Part shown: positions 1 to 8,430 of the stretch, in pieces
Layout of the letters: each line of letters begins with the position of its first letter
Numbering within the stretch: position 1 is the first letter of the stretch
From: an uncultured Latescibacterota bacterium
Lineage (GTDB): Bacteria > Latescibacterota > UBA2968 > UBA8231
Length of the DNA stretch: 64,000 nucleotides
Direction of reading: 5' to 3'
Assembly: GCA_958295495.1 (NCBI GenBank)
Contig: OY282352.1
Coordinates: 5,278,049-5,342,048 of the forward strand
Position numbers and translations under genes: made by a program
Notes under the pieces: generated by a model
What the model was told of the DNA's origin: nothing
The model's input: the letters and a program-made list of their open reading frames with translations, nothing else
Databases searched by the model: none

Positions 1-1667
1 ATAAACACTCCAAACCCCGAGACGCGGTCCCCGCCGACAAACACCCAGTCGTCGATCCCATCGGCGTTGAGATCGCCCACCACCACCGGCGAGCGACGCA
101 ACAGCCGATCATCATACAGCACCTCGGTTTCTACGCGGTCTCCAGCCCCCTTGCGCTGCAAGACGAGCCCCTTGCTCCCTTCGAGTATATCGCGTGTGAA
201 CTCGGTGAGGAAATCCACCTGCCCATCGCCATCAAAATCGCCCACCCCTAACGGCTCCAACTCTTCATCGACTTCAAAGATCTCACCTCGCTGAAACGCT
301 TCGGGCTGGCGGCTCTGCAACGCCTTGCCCAAAGGAGCCACAATCCACCCGCGCGCCAGACCGGGGAACGGCTTCCAGAACACGGCTACGGTCCCATCGC
401 CAGTAAAGTCGCCAATGTGCCTGGGCACATAGTGTTCGGAATACGCCACCTCAGCGGACGTCCACCCCCCCTGTGCGACCTCCCAGACGGCTAACGTGCT
501 AAAAAACTTCGCCCTACCCTCAATTGCTTCCTCTAAAGTGCCTTCAAACGTAGCCCCCCCGACCAACAACTCGACCCGGCCGTCGCCATCCCAATCGGCC
601 ACACCACGGATCGATCGGTCGATCTGCACGAGCACCTCCACTTGGAGGTCCGGGCCGATAGACCACACTTCGGTTGAGGGCTCCCGGTTGCCTCTCGATA
701 GGGCGATTTCGTCTTGACCATCGCCGGTCAAATCGGCACCAAGCACCTTTAAGACCCCCCCCCCTGTGGCGGCTACAGGCCCGCGCTCCAAGGCCCCGTG
801 CCCGTCATTGACGGCCATCAGCCAGCCCGTTTTAGTCTTAGGAGGCCCATGCTTATTAACTACTTTCGTTCCCCAGAGGCCGAACAGGTCTAAGTCGCCA
901 TCGCCATCCAAGTCCGTCAACACGTTGCCCCCTGCCTCCCCTAGATACCCTCCTCCATCTCCTGCATGAACTGCTTCCCCTATACCCGGGGCAATCGGAT
1001 AGAACACCGGCGGCGCAAAAAGGCCAGCCCCCGCAAGGCCAAAGTAGTACTCTACGGCTGGCGGCGGCTGTTCCCCCTGTAGCAGCTCTTCCACGCCGGT
1101 CAACTCGATCCAGTCGATCTCAAACGCCTCCACCACCTCGGTATCCAAATCAAAGCCCAGCATAAAACTGAGCCGAATGTTTTTTAACAGGCCCTCCCAT
1201 CCATATTGACCATCCAACGAGACCTCCACTTCCTGCCACTCGGTGGTATAGACTATTCGTTGGCGGGGGACTTCTACGCCAAGACTAAAAAAATCATGAC
1301 CTGAAGCGCTGTCCCATTCCATCGCAAAAGTACCCTCGGTAGGGCGGTCATGGACGGTGCGGCAGCGGATGCGAACCCGGTCGAACAGACCCGAATCGTA
1401 CCCGATGGGTGAAGAAACCACTTCGACACTCGGCTGGGAGGGGCGGAAACTCTTGGTGGCCGCGGGATCGACCCGGATCCGCCACACCCCATCGTCGATC
1501 GTCCCCGGAAACTGGTGAAATTCACGCGTACCCCCCCTACCGCTCCATACATGAGCTTCTTTGGCGGTCCACCCTTGGGTCGTCCCGTCGTCGAACTCCC
1601 ACCGAATCGCCTCGGCGAGGCTACTCCACAGCACAAGCCCTACAACAGCGGCGAACTTCAGCATCAT
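1..1667 (-). CDS. Secreted FG-GAP/VCBS repeat protein, 3' end beyond window
   Basis: The frame opens with ATG at 1667, preceded by an AAGGA ribosome site, and runs without a stop to the left edge, so about 555 residues are visible and the C-terminus is missing. Residues 1-20 form a signal peptide with a likely cut after SLAEA. A non-repeat, probably beta-sandwich region follows up to about residue 190, then FG-GAP/VCBS blades with calcium-binding-type loops such as DLDGDGDLDLFG, DLTGDGQDEIAL, DWDGDGRVELLV and DFDGDGQVDFLT. The protein is therefore exported and probably folds as a beta-propeller. The visible C-terminal part is closely similar to the broken copy at 2729-4045 (shared RSPVV-DLN-DG-DDW-FVGGDR segment). 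By analogy with that copy it probably ends in a FlgD-like Ig tail. No enzymatic role can be read from it. Confidence 0.8.
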   Translation of the reverse strand, partial: MMLKFAAVVGLVLWSSLAEAIRWEFDDGTTQGWTAKEAHVWSGRGGTREFHQFPGTIDDGVWRIRVDPAATKSFRPSQPSVEVVSSPIGYDSGLFDRVRIRCRTVHDRPTEGTFAMEWDSASGHDFFSLGVEVPRQRIVYTTEWQEVEVSLDGQYGWEGLLKNIRLSFMLGFDLDTEVVEAFEIDWIELTGVEELLQGEQPPPAVEYYFGLAGAGLFAPPVFYPIAPGIGEAVHAGDGGGYLGEAGGNVLTDLDGDGDLDLFGLWGTKVVNKHGPPKTKTGWLMAVNDGHGALERGPVAATGGGVLKVLGADLTGDGQDEIALSRGNREPSTEVWSIGPDLQVEVLVQIDRSIRGVADWDGDGRVELLVGGATFEGTLEEAIEGRAKFFSTLAVWEVAQGGWTSAEVAYSEHYVPRHIGDFTGDGTVAVFWKPFPGLARGWIVAPLGKALQSRQPEAFQRGEIFEVDEELEPLGVGDFDGDGQVDFLTEFTRDILEGSKGLVLQRKGAGDRVETEVLYDDRLLRRSPVVVGDLNADGIDDWVFVGGDRVSGFGVF

Positions 1668-1828
1668 AGCACCGATCCTTTCTAACAGGTAACATTCCGA
1701 CAGGCTGCGCCCTATCCGTGAAATACGAAGGGGAAAGGGGGGCCGGCTCAACGGCTACGATTAAACCGGCCCTTTACCCCATGAGCAGGAGAAACGACCT
1801 TACAGCCGCTAAGGTCGTCTCAGATATT

Positions 1829-2110
1829 TCAAGCGCAGCAGTAGTTCCCCCCGCACCTTGTCACGCAGTTCGAGTCCATCCAACAGTCCTGACATATCCT
1901 CGACTCTGCCCCGTTCGTGTCCTCGTCGCAACCTGCGCTGTACCCCTTGTCTCTTATCCAACTTCTTTCGTCGCACTCGGCTTCGACTTCCTTGGCCCCG
2001 AGCAGGATGGCGATCCCCGTGAGGGCGCTGATGACCCACCCCAAACCCAAACCCTGACGAGCCGGCACCAACCCGCTCGACGACGTGAAGAATTCCCGCA
2101 AGCTCTGCAT
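1829..2110 (-). CDS. Small cysteine-rich exported protein, unknown function
   Basis: A 93-residue product starting at ATG 2110 with a good GGAAGAG ribosome site five bases upstream. Residues about 24-44 form a hydrophobic segment ending in GAKEVEA, which looks like a signal peptide or a single membrane anchor. The remaining ~48 residues contain eight cysteines, with two adjacent ones at the C-terminus (GGNYCCA), an arrangement that could make up to four disulfides. I do not recognise the family. Support is the start site, the signal-like segment and the non-random cysteine pattern; overlapping frames on both strands are also open, so the call is not certain. Confidence 0.55.
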   Translation of the reverse strand: MQSLREFFTSSSGLVPARQGLGLGWVISALTGIAILLGAKEVEAECDERSWIRDKGYSAGCDEDTNGAESRICQDCWMDSNCVTRCGGNYCCA

Positions 2111-2271
2111 GATTCTCTTCCAGTACGCCTGCGGCCTAGTGCCTCTGCCGCTACGCGACTGGAAGTGAGGGTTGAAAAACGACCGAGACGAGTTTCGTAT
2201 TCCCTCCTTTCTTTCGCATCAGCCTCGGCTCTACGGATTATATATGCAAGTTGCGTGCCAAAAAGCAGGAC

Positions 2272-2305
2272 ACGCACAAAAAAATCCTTTAGGATTATCC
2301 TAAAG
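2272..2305 (-). terminator. Possible rho-independent terminator (minus strand)
   Basis: The inverted repeat CTTTAGGAT / ATCCTAAAG spans 2287-2305. On the minus strand it is followed by GGATTTTTTTG, the layout of an intrinsic terminator. The stem is AT-rich and the loop minimal. It would end transcription coming from the right, upstream of the cysteine-rich gene. Confidence 0.45.
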
Positions 2306-2386
2306 AATTGAAAAATATAGGAGTTATAAAAGTATAATTTTTCTTTTATAGGCCTTGCATTCACTATGGGTTCAATGGAGGAATAT

Positions 2387-2450
2387 GTTTTTTCGTATTA
2401 AATACGACTTTTTTCGTATTAAATACGACTTTATACGACTTTATACGACT
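2387..2450. repeat. Short tandem repeats with imperfect palindromes
   Basis: Two copies of a 21-base unit begin at 2394 and 2415. Each contains CGTATTAAATACG, a 13-base palindrome apart from its centre. They run into 10-base units TTATACGACT at 2431-2440 and 2441-2450. The stretch is AT-rich and lies in the roughly 600-base gap between the cysteine-rich gene and the FG-GAP pseudogene. It could be a protein-binding site array or replication-slippage debris; nothing decides between these. Confidence 0.7.
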
Positions 2451-2547
2451 TTTCATCCACGGCGCGAAACCGAAGGCGGCCGTGGCCGAACAGACCCTAC
2501 CGCCGGTCAAATACGCCCCGAGATGGGCCGCCGCGCGGTCCGTGAAC

Positions 2548-2682
2548 TCAAAGGGAGTCGAAGGGAACTTGCAAAAGCTGCGGATCCTCCAGCGAGACCG
2601 CGTCGCGCACTTCAACGTGATGCACATCCATCAACTCTAAGGCCAAGTCGATCTCGTCGCGGCCATCCCATGTCCCTTTCAT
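2548..2682 (-). CDS. Orphan 44-codon reading frame, doubtful
   Basis: An ATG at 2682 opens a 44-residue frame (MKGTWDGRDEIDL at the start, QVPFDSL at the end) with GAGGA upstream. Its first part contains about 18 bases identical to the FlgD-tail coding sequence (the WDGRDE motif also found at about 4190 and 2830), so it may be a scrap of the FG-GAP genes fused to other sequence rather than a functional gene. Confidence 0.2.
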   Translation of the reverse strand: MKGTWDGRDEIDLALELMDVHHVEVRDAVSLEDPQLLQVPFDSL

Positions 2683-2728
2683 GCCGTCTCATCCTCGTTC
2701 GAGTCAAATAGCTCAAAAGAAGGGCTGC

Positions 2729-4045
2729 TCACGGCAGCTTGGTCGTCTTTTTCGCTTCCACCCGCCCATCCACTTCAACCTTATAGATATACACCCCAGC
2801 GGCCACCGCTTGGCCCGCCGCGTCGCGGCCATCCCATACAAACCGATGCGGCCCCGCCTCCAGCGACCCGTCCCACACCTGACGCACCCGACGACCCAAC
2901 ACGTCGTACACCGTCAGCGACACCCCCGCCGCGTCCTTGGCCAACTCAAGGGGGATCACCACCGCCGGATTGAACGGATTGGGATAGCTGTCGCCGAGCC
3001 GATGTTGCGCTGGTTGCGCTGCCGCCGGCGTCAACACGGCGGTCATCTGCTCCCCCACCGAACTCTTCAACACTTGCACCCCGCCCAAGAGGGGATTTAA
3101 CACGACCAAGTCGAGGTCTCCGTCGCCATCGACATCCCCTGGCAGCACCTGTACCCCATCGCCGGCCAACCGATGCCGCTCCACCTCCTTGGCCGGATTC
3201 GCACCCCCACCCCATTCGACAAATACCCCAAAGCCCGAAGCGCGGTCTCCGCCGACAAACGCCCAATCGTCCACCCCGTCCCCGTTGAGGTCGCGCACCA
3301 CGACCGGCGAGCGGAGAAACAGCCGCGCATCATACAGCACCTGCTCTTCTACGCCGCCCCCGGATCGGCGACTCCGCACCACCAGTCCCTTGCGTTGTTC
3401 GGTGCCCTCGTAGCCCAGGGCCGTCAGCAAGTCCACATGCCCATTGCCATCCAAATCGCCTCCATACAAGAAAAGAGGCCCACCATCCAACTCGAAGGCC
3501 AATGGCTCGTCCACTAAGGCCACTTCGCCCAAGCGAGTTACCTTCCATAGGTACGCATCGCCGAAGACCGACATCCATAGCCCCTCCAGCATCCCATTGC
3601 CGGTCAGGTCGCCGATCTGATAGAGGTAAAGGGTACTGGTACCGTTTTCAGGTTTCGCCGACTGCGAGGCCGACCATATCCCGTTTGTTACATCCCAGAA
3701 CTCGAAATGGGACTCGCCGTCCACGGGATGTCCGTTTGCATCGTATTCGATCTCTGTGGAAAAGAGTTCGACAGCGCCGTCGCCATCCCAATCCGCTAGG
3801 CCCTTAAACAAGCGATCGCTTAGCTGCATAAGTACCTCGATTTGAAGGTCTGATCCCATAGACACAACCGCTATGTCAGGCCAGCCAGCCAGCACGATCT
3901 CGTCGGTGCCATTACCGGTCAAGTCACCCGCATGTACCCTTAATAAGGCATTCAGGCCCGTCGTCTCTTCTGTGAGTACAGGTTCAAAGGCCCCTTCACC
4001 ATCATTGAGGGCCACAACCCAACCGGAGGTCAGCACGAGAATGAC
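2729..4045 (-). pseudogene. FG-GAP/FlgD-tail protein, N-terminus lost
   Basis: The minus-strand frame from about 4045 to the stop at 2729 is a second copy of the protein encoded at 1-1667. It has FG-GAP loops (DLTGNGTDEIVL, DWDGDGAVELF, DLDGNGHVDLLT, DVDGDGDLDLVV), then a linker with the YPNPFNP motif and a FlgD-like Ig tail ending in KVEVDGRVEAKKTTKLP. Similarity starts abruptly at the equivalent of the second blade: signal peptide and N-terminal domain are absent. Upstream, the frame stays open to 4354 but reads antisense through an inverted tail fragment, so that part is meaningless. The copy was probably truncated by recombination. The YPNPFNP/FlgD tail resembles C-terminal regions of secreted FCB-group proteins. 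Confidence 0.7.
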
Positions 4046-4165
4046 ACCGAACCCTTGGCAATAACAAACGCCTGTATGTGGACGCTTGGTAAACTCCACC
4101 CTGCTCGGCGACAGGACGGGAAATTGAGTAACTCGCTCGCGGTGCGTGATCCCGAAGCTCGCCAA

Positions 4166-4300
4166 CTGCAAGCGGGTAGTCATCGATTTGTGTGGGATGG
4201 CCGCGACGAGAAGGGCAAGGCGGTGGCGGCTGGCGTGTATATCTATAAGGTCGAAATCGACGGACAGGTGGAAGCTAAGAAGACGACCAAGCTGCCTTGA
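4166..4300 (+). pseudogene. Stray FlgD-like Ig tail fragment, inverted
   Basis: On the plus strand the last 45 codons before the TGA at 4298-4300 read AGSHRFVWDGRDEKG ... KVEIDGQVEAKKTTKLP. This is nearly identical to the tail of the minus-strand copy ending at 2729 and in opposite orientation to it. Sequence upstream of 4160 does not continue the family. It is a remnant of a third copy and forms an inverted repeat with 2729-2860. Confidence 0.7.
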
Positions 4301-4346
4301 GGGGATGGAGTAGGGACAGATTTGAAACGTTAGGTCATGGAAAAAT

Positions 4347-4378
4347 GGCCCCACGGCGATGTTTTTTGCCGTGGGGCC
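4347..4378. terminator. Strong hairpin terminator, probably bidirectional
   Basis: A perfect 11-base stem GGCCCCACGGC / GCCGTGGGGCC encloses a loop of ten bases. It is followed by TTGTTG on the plus strand and CATTTTT on the minus strand. It separates the FG-GAP debris from the gene starting at 4498. Confidence 0.7.
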
Positions 4379-4497
4379 TTGTTGTGCGCGGTAATTAGAC
4401 GCTTTAATTAGGCACTACTCATTGGTGGAAAGGGTAGTTTGGCTTCGTAGAGGACTCCCAAGATGGCTATATCAACGAGCGGATTCAGGAGGAAACC

Positions 4498-6864
4498 ATG
4501 AGCAATTTTCTCAAGCGATACTTCCATTGGTTACACACGCGGTGGCCAGCCGGCGTGGTAGAGAAATTGCCGCGGGTGGATGAGCACGGGCAGAGCAATG
4601 TCCCCGGGCTGTACATCGTCGGCGACTTGACCGGGATCCCGCTGTTGAAGTTCTCAGCCGATACGGGCGCACGGGCCGTGCAGCACATCGCGGCCGACGA
4701 GGCATTCCAGCGCGGCAAGGGGCGGGAGGACGTCTTGGATTTGGCGATTGTCGGCGCGGGCGTTTCCGGCATGTCCGCAGCCTTGGAGGCGCGGGAGGCC
4801 GGGTTGTCATTTGTGCTTTTGGAGGCGACCGAGCCGTTTTCCACGCTGGTCAATTTCCCCAAGGGAAAGCCCATTTACACCTATCCCACCGAGATGGAGC
4901 CAGCCGGGCAAATCCGCTTTGCGGCCGAGGTCAAGGAGCCGCTGATCGCCGAGTTGCAAGAGCAGACCCTCGCCCAAGGCATTGAGCCGACTAGGGCGCG
5001 GGTCGAGCAGGTAAAGAGGCGGGGAGCTCACTTTGAATTGGAGATTCCGGGCCACGAGAATATCAAGGCCCGCCGCACGATCGTCGGGATCGGGCGCTCG
5101 GGCAACTTTCGCAAGCTAGGGGTGCCGGGCGAAAATCTGGACAAGGTTTTCAACCGCTTGCACGACCCGGTTGACTTCTGCGACAAAGACGTGCTGATCG
5201 TTGGCGGCGGCGACAGCGCCTTAGAGGCGGCCATTGCCATCGCCCAATGCGGAGGACGAGTGACCGTCTCCTACCGCAAGCCCGAATTTTCTCGCCCCAA
5301 ACCCGAAAACGTCGAAAAGCTAAACGTGCTCGCAGCCGATCCAATGGCCGACGTGGCCGTGGATACCCCTTCTTCCGAGCGGGTGACGACCAGCAGCGGT
5401 GCCTTTATGGAGGAGGGCCGCCAAGCGGGTTCGATCCGCCTGCTGATGGCCAGCCAAGTGCTGAGCATAGCGGAAGACGCGGTCGCGCTCAAAGACGCCG
5501 AGGGCCAACAACTGAGCCTGCCCAACGACGCGGTGTTTTCCATGATTGGGCGCGAGGCACCGCTCGAGTTCTTCCGCCGCTCGGGCGTCGAAATAAGCGG
5601 CGAAATGAAGAGCAAGCAGTGGTGGGGCTTTGGACTCTTCATGGCCTTTTGCTTTTTCGTCTATAACTGGAAGGCCGGCGGCGCACTGACCAAGCTCTTC
5701 AAAGGGGGTGAACTCTTCCCCTTCAACGTGCCCGAATGGATGCAGGGGCTGTCGGCCCAAGCGGCGGACCTGTCAACGCTCTTGGGCATTCTAACCTTCA
5801 ACCTCGGCAAGCCCGGTTTCTGGTACAGCGTACTCTATACGCTCTTGGTCGTCGTCTTCGGCTACCGGCGCATCGTGCGGCGGCGCACCCCTTACGTCAA
5901 GTGGCAGACCTTTTCGCTGGGGGCGGTACAGATCGCGCCGCTCTTTCTCCTGCCCTATATCGTCCTCCCCTATTTGGGCCACAACGGATTTTTCGATTCG
6001 GGTTGGGCCAAGACCGTCGCCGATGGACTCTTCCCGGTGGTCAATTACGACCACGGGCGCGAATACTGGCGGGCTTTTGGGCTGGTTTTGGCTTGGCCGC
6101 TCTTTGTGTGGAACGTCTTCAGCGGCGAGCCGCTGTGGTGGTGGCTGGTCATCGGCGCGGTGCAGACGTTTGTGGCCATCCCACTGCTCATCTACTTCTG
6201 GGGCAAGGGAGCCTATTGCGGCTGGATCTGTTCCTGCGGCGCACTCGCCGAGACCTTGGGCGACGCGCAGCGGCACAAGATGCCGCACGGGGCCTTCTGG
6301 AACAAGATGAACATCATAGGCCAAGTGATCCTCTTCCTGTGCGTGGTGATGCTCCTAGGGAGGATTGCAAGTTGGGTGTGGCCGGACACGGGCTTGGGTC
6401 AATGGGTGCGCGGGCTATACGAGGGCATGCTCTACGGCTGGCAGGTCTTAGGCATCCAGCTCAACTACAAATGGGCCATTGATCTGATGCTGGCGGGCGT
6501 AGTGGGCTACGGCGCGTACTTCTGGTTTAGCGGCCGGGTGTGGTGCCGCTTCGCCTGCCCGCTGGCGGCCCTGATGCACATCTACGCACGCTTCAGCCGC
6601 TTCCGCATCCTCGCCGACAAGAAAAAGTGCATCTCCTGCAATGTCTGCACCTCGGTGTGTCACCAAGGCATCGACATTATGAACTTCGCCAACAAGGGGC
6701 TGCCCATGGCCGACCCGGAGTGCGTGCGCTGTAGCGCGTGCGTGCAGTCCTGCCCGACGGGCGTGCTGGAATTTGGTCAGATCGACAAAAGCGGCAGGGT
6801 GATAAAAACCGACGGGCTGGCGGCATCGCCGGTGCGGATGAAGGAGGAGGGAACTAACCGCTAG
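4498..6864 (+). CDS. Fused FAD/NAD(P) flavoprotein and membrane polyferredoxin
   Basis: A 788-residue protein starting at ATG 4498 behind a strong AGGAGG site. Residues 1-65 carry a GLYIVGDLTG segment that normally closes the FAD domain of thioredoxin-reductase-like enzymes. A dinucleotide motif GAGVSG lies at 86-91 and a second one (IVGGGDSALEAA) near 235, so the flavoprotein looks circularly permuted. From about residue 370 several membrane helices follow, with a CGWICSCGA motif near 575 as in NapH/NosR/CcoG-type proteins. Two ferredoxin clusters are at about 711 (CISCNVCTSVCHQG) and 741 (CVRCSACVQSCPTG). It probably moves electrons from NAD(P)H to a membrane or periplasmic acceptor. The acceptor is unknown. 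It overlaps the convergent pap gene by 11 bases. Confidence 0.85.
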   Translation: MSNFLKRYFHWLHTRWPAGVVEKLPRVDEHGQSNVPGLYIVGDLTGIPLLKFSADTGARAVQHIAADEAFQRGKGREDVLDLAIVGAGVSGMSAALEAREAGLSFVLLEATEPFSTLVNFPKGKPIYTYPTEMEPAGQIRFAAEVKEPLIAELQEQTLAQGIEPTRARVEQVKRRGAHFELEIPGHENIKARRTIVGIGRSGNFRKLGVPGENLDKVFNRLHDPVDFCDKDVLIVGGGDSALEAAIAIAQCGGRVTVSYRKPEFSRPKPENVEKLNVLAADPMADVAVDTPSSERVTTSSGAFMEEGRQAGSIRLLMASQVLSIAEDAVALKDAEGQQLSLPNDAVFSMIGREAPLEFFRRSGVEISGEMKSKQWWGFGLFMAFCFFVYNWKAGGALTKLFKGGELFPFNVPEWMQGLSAQAADLSTLLGILTFNLGKPGFWYSVLYTLLVVVFGYRRIVRRRTPYVKWQTFSLGAVQIAPLFLLPYIVLPYLGHNGFFDSGWAKTVADGLFPVVNYDHGREYWRAFGLVLAWPLFVWNVFSGEPLWWWLVIGAVQTFVAIPLLIYFWGKGAYCGWICSCGALAETLGDAQRHKMPHGAFWNKMNIIGQVILFLCVVMLLGRIASWVWPDTGLGQWVRGLYEGMLYGWQVLGIQLNYKWAIDLMLAGVVGYGAYFWFSGRVWCRFACPLAALMHIYARFSRFRILADKKKCISCNVCTSVCHQGIDIMNFANKGLPMADPECVRCSACVQSCPTGVLEFGQIDKSGRVIKTDGLAASPVRMKEEGTNR

Positions 6865-8317
6865 CGAGTGCCTGCTCTAGCCGCTGGCAGAGCGTCTCGA
6901 GGACCTTGAGGCGGGCGAAGCGTTTGTCGGTGCCCTCCACCAAAGTCCAAGGAGCAGCGGGGGTGTGGGTGCGAGCTACCATGTCGTCAACAGCGGCCTC
7001 GTAATCGTCCCATTTCTCTCGGTTGCGCCAGTCTTCGTCGGTAATTTTCCAGCACTTGTGCGGGGTCGCCTGACGCGCCTTGAAGCGCCGGAGTTGCTCG
7101 TCCTTGTCTATGTGAATCCAGTATTTGGCCACCACCATGCCGTGGTCTATTAGCTGGTCCTCAAAATTGTTGATCTCGCCGTACGCCCGCTGCCAAGCCG
7201 CTTCGTCGGCAAAGCCCTCGACGCGCTCGACCAGCACCCGGCCATACCAACTGCGGTCGAAAATCGCCACCCGCCCTGCGCGCGGCAGGTGGCGCCAGAA
7301 GCGCCAGAGGTAGTGTTGGGTGTGCTCCTCGTCCGTGGGGGCCGTGACTTGGATGATTTGATAGATACAGGCGTCGAGAGCGACCGTCAGGCGCTGGATG
7401 ACCCCGCCCTTGCCCGCTGCATCGGCCCCCTCGAAAACCAAGACGGTCGAGACGCCTTTGCGGCGAGCCTGCTGAGTCAGGCGATAGAGCCGGCCTTGGC
7501 ATCGCTCTAGCAGGGCTTGGTACTCCTTCTTGGGCACCCGCTTTTCCATGTCCAACTGGGTCAGCACGTTGGGCGCACGCGGCCAGTCCGAGCCAACGCA
7601 CTTGGGGCGGCTCTTTTGGGCCAAGTGCCGGCGGATGGCGTCGCGCACGGCGCGAGCTACCACCAGCATGTAGTGGGGGTCGCTGCTTTCGACGACCTGC
7701 CAACGAGCACCGCTAGCGTTGGTCTTGTGCAGCAAGCGGTCGGCGGCCCGTTTGAACTCGTCGTAGTACTTCCAGCCCTCTTTGGTGCCCGCGGTCACCC
7801 GCCAGCGGGTCAGCGGGTTCCGCTCCAAGGCCGCAATGCGTTTCTGCCGCGCCTCTTTGTCCAAGTGAATCCACAACTTGATCAGCAGCGCACCATCGAC
7901 GACGAGCGCGTTTTCAAAGGCCGCGATGTGCTCGCTGTCGCGGTCAAAGGCCGCCTCATCGCTGTGCCCATGAGCCAAGTCGCGCAGCGGGCGGTCGTAC
8001 CAGCCGTTCAAGTATATGCCGATTGTTCCCTTCGGCGGCAGGGAGAGCCAGTAGCGCCAGTATTCCGGGCGCTCGCGCTCCTCTGCGGACGGCGGCTCAA
8101 AGGCGCAGACCGCGATGCGGCGCGAGTTCATCCACTGCCTGAGCACGTTGCTCGCCTCGCTCGTGCCAGCACCGGCGAAGCCACCCAAGACGATGAGAGT
8201 TGGAAAGCGAGCTTGGTGCAACCGCTCTTGAGCCGCGAGCAGTTCCGGGCGCAGTTCGGCTTCGAGCTTCTTGTATCGGCTGGGCGGAACGCTGCGCTCC
8301 AACTCGTTAGTTGCCAT
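6854..8317 (-). CDS. pap: Polyphosphate:AMP phosphotransferase (double PPK2 domain)
   Basis: A 487-residue protein with two tandem PPK2-type P-loop domains, the usual size for class II PPK2 enzymes that phosphorylate AMP to ADP with polyphosphate. The C-terminal half has an intact Walker A (FEGADAAGKGGVIQRL), the DRSWYGRVLVERV segment and a WHLP-type lid region. In the N-terminal half the equivalent loop reads GGFAGAGTSEASNVL, without the GKG lysine, a degeneration usual for the N-terminal domain of this subfamily. It acts in the cytoplasm in nucleotide/energy balance. It is divergent from aroC and convergent with the flavoprotein gene. Confidence 0.9.
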   Translation of the reverse strand: MATNELERSVPPSRYKKLEAELRPELLAAQERLHQARFPTLIVLGGFAGAGTSEASNVLRQWMNSRRIAVCAFEPPSAEERERPEYWRYWLSLPPKGTIGIYLNGWYDRPLRDLAHGHSDEAAFDRDSEHIAAFENALVVDGALLIKLWIHLDKEARQKRIAALERNPLTRWRVTAGTKEGWKYYDEFKRAADRLLHKTNASGARWQVVESSDPHYMLVVARAVRDAIRRHLAQKSRPKCVGSDWPRAPNVLTQLDMEKRVPKKEYQALLERCQGRLYRLTQQARRKGVSTVLVFEGADAAGKGGVIQRLTVALDACIYQIIQVTAPTDEEHTQHYLWRFWRHLPRAGRVAIFDRSWYGRVLVERVEGFADEAAWQRAYGEINNFEDQLIDHGMVVAKYWIHIDKDEQLRRFKARQATPHKCWKITDEDWRNREKWDDYEAAVDDMVARTHTPAAPWTLVEGTDKRFARLKVLETLCQRLEQALASG

Positions 8318-8430
8318 TGATCGCCTCCCTTGCTAGAAATAGTAAAAAAATCACCACTGATGTCCAGTTGATTGCCGCCCACTGGGCAAATCCGTAGATT
8401 TTTTCACCCTTTGGCAAAGGAGCCTTTGGC

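Noticed and set aside
1718-2311. 197-codon plus-strand frame in the left gap
   Set aside because: Random composition, no ribosome site, and it overlaps the better supported cysteine-rich gene on the other strand.
5736-6482. 248-codon plus-strand frame inside the polyferredoxin gene
   Set aside because: Arg/Ala/Gly-rich shadow in another frame; the main frame has membrane helices and ferredoxin motifs.
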